Below, piece by piece: positions 62,257-64,000 of a DNA stretch of 64,000 bases. Under the pieces are notes generated by a model. The model was not told the DNA's origin. It ran no database searches and saw only the letters and a list, made by a program, of their open reading frames with translations. Each line of letters opens with the position of its first letter. Position 1 is the first letter of the stretch. The position numbers and the translations under genes are program-made. Origin of the DNA: an uncultured bacterium (GTDB taxonomy: Bacteria; Bacillota; Clostridia; Oscillospirales; Oscillospiraceae); NCBI GenBank assembly GCA_946548895.1, contig CAMNQF010000014.1, positions 1 to 64,000 of the forward strand. Reading direction: 5' to 3'.

Positions 62257-62294
62257 GAGGAGGCATGGCGGCGGAGTGCCGTCCATGCCTCCTC
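62257..62294 (+). terminator. Hairpin terminator after fic
   Basis: GAGGAGGCATGG (62257-62268) and CCATGCCTCCTC (62283-62294) pair over 12 bp with an inner CGGC/GCCG stem. No T-run follows, so termination may be partial. It lies between fic and the convergent retron RT. Confidence 0.6.
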
Positions 62295-62358
62295 TCATTG
62301 GTACTATCAAAAATTATGGTAAGCGTCAAATCAGCCGATTTTATGGTGTCAACAAAAA

Positions 62359-63333
62359 TCAAGAAAAATTTGGTATATCGGGCAGCTCAAAAAAATCATT
62401 GTATTTATCTTCCAAGCCCCCTTCCATTGCTGTCATTTGGGAAAGCTTTTCGCAGTATCGCTGTACTCTTTCATCATATTTAGGCTCGATAGACTTTATA
62501 TATGCAACATATCCTTTTATCTTCTCGTCCTGCAAATGATTGCCTAAAACAATAGATTGATATATCATGGCCCGAACTTGACGTTTCATTTCTTTTGGTG
62601 CCTTCACCAAGCCATCATTAATAGTAATGCCCAGTATCCGCTTGCGGCATTTCGGGGATAAAAACTGTGTCTTCCCTTGATTGATTTGATATCCTTCCTC
62701 CTCCAATATCTTTTGTACGGTTCTATATATTCCCCGCAACGTATCTCTGTTATCACATGAGAAGGTCAAATCATCAGCATACCGCGTATACACAATTTCT
62801 CTTTTGTTGCAATACGCGGCAATACGGTAGTCCAAATTGCGGCAAATCAAGTTTGCTAAACAAGCAGAGGTTACCGCTCCCTGAGGCAGTGAACCGTTAT
62901 ATGTGCAGATATTAGTAAGTAGATTTGCAGCACTGGAATTATATCCGATGCTTACAAAGAGACCATACACTTTTTTTCGAGGAATCGATGGGTAAAAGTG
63001 CCTGATATCTATTTTGAGAATATAAAGATTCCTCCTGTGCTTTTGCGCACATTGTGCCAATGGAGATCCCTTTCCCTTTGCAAACCCATAAGAATAGGGG
63101 GATACTTTCAATTTATATAGGATTTCACTAAGTACCCACCGCTGAACCACTTTTAAGGATTTGACTGGTGCACTGATTTCACGGCGAGTCCCATCTCGTT
63201 TAGGAATCTCATGCCTGCAATATTTTCGAGGCGACTCAGAAGCAAGCCAATACACAAGGTTCCGGCTTAACCGCAAGTGCTGTGCCAAATCGTCAAAATT
63301 CCTTATAGCCGGAAGCCCTAATGAGTCAATCAT
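62359..63333 (-). CDS. Retron-type reverse transcriptase
   Basis: The RT of about 324 residues starts at ATG 63333 (GGGAG 7 nt upstream); the ORF track starts at a TTG inside the ncRNA. Motifs: LYILKIDIRHFYPSI (Asp109), LPQGAVTSACLANL, YTRYADDLTFS (Asp187, Asp188) and KRILGITIND. Retron RTs carry NAxxH and VTG motifs; here these positions read CAQKH (95-99) and LGI (234-236), so it is a divergent form. It makes the single-stranded msDNA from the ncRNA just upstream. A 16-bp inverted repeat and an Ec86-like effector fragment confirm a retron and rule out a group II intron. A+T-rich versus neighbours, suggesting transfer. Confidence 0.92.
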   Translation of the reverse strand: MIDSLGLPAIRNFDDLAQHLRLSRNLVYWLASESPRKYCRHEIPKRDGTRREISAPVKSLKVVQRWVLSEILYKLKVSPYSYGFAKGKGSPLAQCAQKHRRNLYILKIDIRHFYPSIPRKKVYGLFVSIGYNSSAANLLTNICTYNGSLPQGAVTSACLANLICRNLDYRIAAYCNKREIVYTRYADDLTFSCDNRDTLRGIYRTVQKILEEEGYQINQGKTQFLSPKCRKRILGITINDGLVKAPKEMKRQVRAMIYQSIVLGNHLQDEKIKGYVAYIKSIEPKYDERVQRYCEKLSQMTAMEGGLEDKYNDFFELPDIPNFS

Positions 63334-63360
63334 TACTTTACTCCCGTATTGTCCCATGGA

Positions 63361-63547
63361 TAGCACCGCTCTCTTACCCAAAAATCAATTTGACGGGAAA
63401 ACAAGGGGAGAACTCCACACTGTGGAGTTGTCGCCTTAGTTTTCGCGCAACTCTGACAATGCAAAAGTGCTGAGGAAGACGAAGCATCTCCCGTAGGCAG
63501 GTATGTAGCAAGGCTGCACCCTGTAACGTCCTAAGAGAGCGGTGCTA
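63361..63547 (-). ncRNA. Retron msr-msd RNA with 16-bp a1/a2 repeats
   Basis: The 187-nt segment is bounded by perfect inverted repeats: TAGCACCGCTCTCTTA (a1, minus strand 63547-63532) and TAAGAGAGCGGTGCTA (a2, 63376-63361). A GG follows a1, a candidate for the branching guanosine. Inside, GAGTTGCGC/GCGACAACTC forms a hairpin and AACTCCAC-AGT-GTGGAGTT a second perfect hairpin, which are the expected msd stem-loops. The effector stop codon TAG uses the first three bases of a1, and a2 ends 27 nt before the RT start. This arrangement is diagnostic of a retron; which bases become DNA is not certain. Confidence 0.88.
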
Positions 63548-64000
63548 TTCATTTCTTGCATTATACATGATTTTCATTCGAATGTCATTAAAAACTTTCG
63601 TTCGTTTTTTTAAGTACACATGAGACAGCAGCTCCATCACAAACCAATAGCCTCTTTCCGTCAACTGGTACTTTCCATCAGCCATTTTTACAATTTGTCC
63701 CTCTTTAAAGCACCGCCGAATTGCGGCATCATAAAAAATTTCGAATTGATCTATAGGGCCTCGTTCCTTTTCATACAATAACTTAATATGCTCAATCAAC
63801 TCTCCTGCACTCATTTCCTCTTGAAAATATAGAAAAATAAGCAGGAGATCCCGTTGGCCTGTTATAGTATCCAGCCTATTCCAGTATCTGTCAAACGATC
63901 CCCGCCATCCACCAACTACCTTTTTGATTTCTTTAACTGCTTTTGCGGTATCTCCTTGATTATAATAAACCACTCGGCGTTTATCTTTTGATTCAATATA
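63545..64000 (-). CDS. Retron effector, C-terminal part (cut by window edge)
   Basis: The frame is open from the window end to TAG at 63545, giving 151 residues; the ORF-track start at GTG 63973 is only an internal codon. The end looks like the winged-helix C-terminal domain of the Ec86 (Eco1) type effector, with a similar pattern of segments: KRRVVYYNQGDTAKAVKEI near the start, DLLLIFLYFQEEMSAGELI, then EGQIVKMADGKYQLTERGYWFV. In that type the N-terminal half is a nucleoside-deoxyribosyltransferase-like toxin domain, which here lies outside the window. Gene order effector-ncRNA-RT differs from Ec86 (ncRNA-effector-RT). Confidence 0.72.
   Translation of the reverse strand, partial: YIESKDKRRVVYYNQGDTAKAVKEIKKVVGGWRGSFDRYWNRLDTITGQRDLLLIFLYFQEEMSAGELIEHIKLLYEKERGPIDQFEIFYDAAIRRCFKEGQIVKMADGKYQLTERGYWFVMELLSHVYLKKRTKVFNDIRMKIMYNARNE

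Noticed and set aside
63334-63381. TTG start of the RT at 63381
   Set aside because: It lies upstream of the a2 repeat of the ncRNA and has no ribosome binding site; ATG 63333 has GGGAG at the right spacing.
1-64000. CRISPR arrays, rRNA or tRNA genes, insertion sequences
   Set aside because: No regular direct-repeat arrays, no tRNA cloverleaf-like sequence and no transposase were noticed by reading; a tool search was not possible.

Overview
The window looks like a chromosomal segment of a motile, G+C-rich Clostridia, probably an Oscillospiraceae-type gut Firmicute. This is inferred from consistent AGGAGG-type ribosome binding sites, a Gram-positive-type pel cluster without outer-membrane parts, a sigma-D-type flagellin promoter and CotH/VTC/DUF4956 proteins. 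Base composition is mosaic. Positions 1 to about 7,500, about 10,400 to 12,800, and 62,300 to the end are visibly A+T-richer than the rest, which suggests acquisition at different times.

Region 1 (1-22,826, minus strand) is one run of about 22 tightly packed genes for surface glycan synthesis. Its core is a pseudaminic-acid-type nonulosonate pathway (PseB, PseC, PseG, PseI, PseF, with a PseA-like amidotransferase and a Pse-associated methylase). Around it lie UDP-glucose dehydrogenase, a wHTH/nucleotidyltransferase/aminotransferase fusion, glycosyltransferases, hexapeptide acyltransferases, asparagine synthase, radical SAM proteins, an APS kinase and a sulfotransferase-like protein. Next to it, behind a strong terminator, is a large flagellin (22,984-24,963) with a sigma-D promoter (TAAA-N15-GCCGAATAA). 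The likely joint job is building a nonulosonate-containing, perhaps sulfated, glycan for flagellin.

Region 2 (25,299-36,159) holds accessory genes: a type II restriction-modification pair preceded by a 41-codon truncated HTH ORF, a MATE exporter divergent from a LysR regulator with overlapping promoters, an AraC regulator with a 1,307-residue GH2 glycosidase, and a lone tyrosine recombinase.

Region 3 (36,340-48,793, plus strand) is a self-contained operon from a near-consensus promoter to a 14-bp-stem terminator: PelD (SDR-TM-GAF-degenerate GGDEF, with an RxxD motif), PelE, a DUF2194 PelA-like protein, PelF and PelG, then CotH, a VTC-domain protein, DUF4956 and DUF4832. It is read as a Pel-type exopolysaccharide system with an added CotH/VTC/DUF4956/DUF4832 module.

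Region 4 (48,913-60,329) holds pstSCAB with a decayed phoU remnant, then a decayed second VTC-DUF4956-CotH cluster. A two-component system follows on the plus strand, then a GldA/F/G-like ABC transporter with a DUF4340 protein. Region 5 (60,425-64,000) has a broken LegC-type aminotransferase, a class II Fic protein, and a retron. The retron consists of a reverse transcriptase, an ncRNA bounded by perfect 16-bp a1/a2 inverted repeats, and the C-terminal part of an Ec86-like effector cut by the window edge.

The number of decayed genes is notable: wbqC-like with two 1-nt lesions, phoU, VTC/DUF4956/CotH, legC-like and the HTH remnant. Either this is a region of active gene turnover, or some of the 1-nt lesions are assembly errors.
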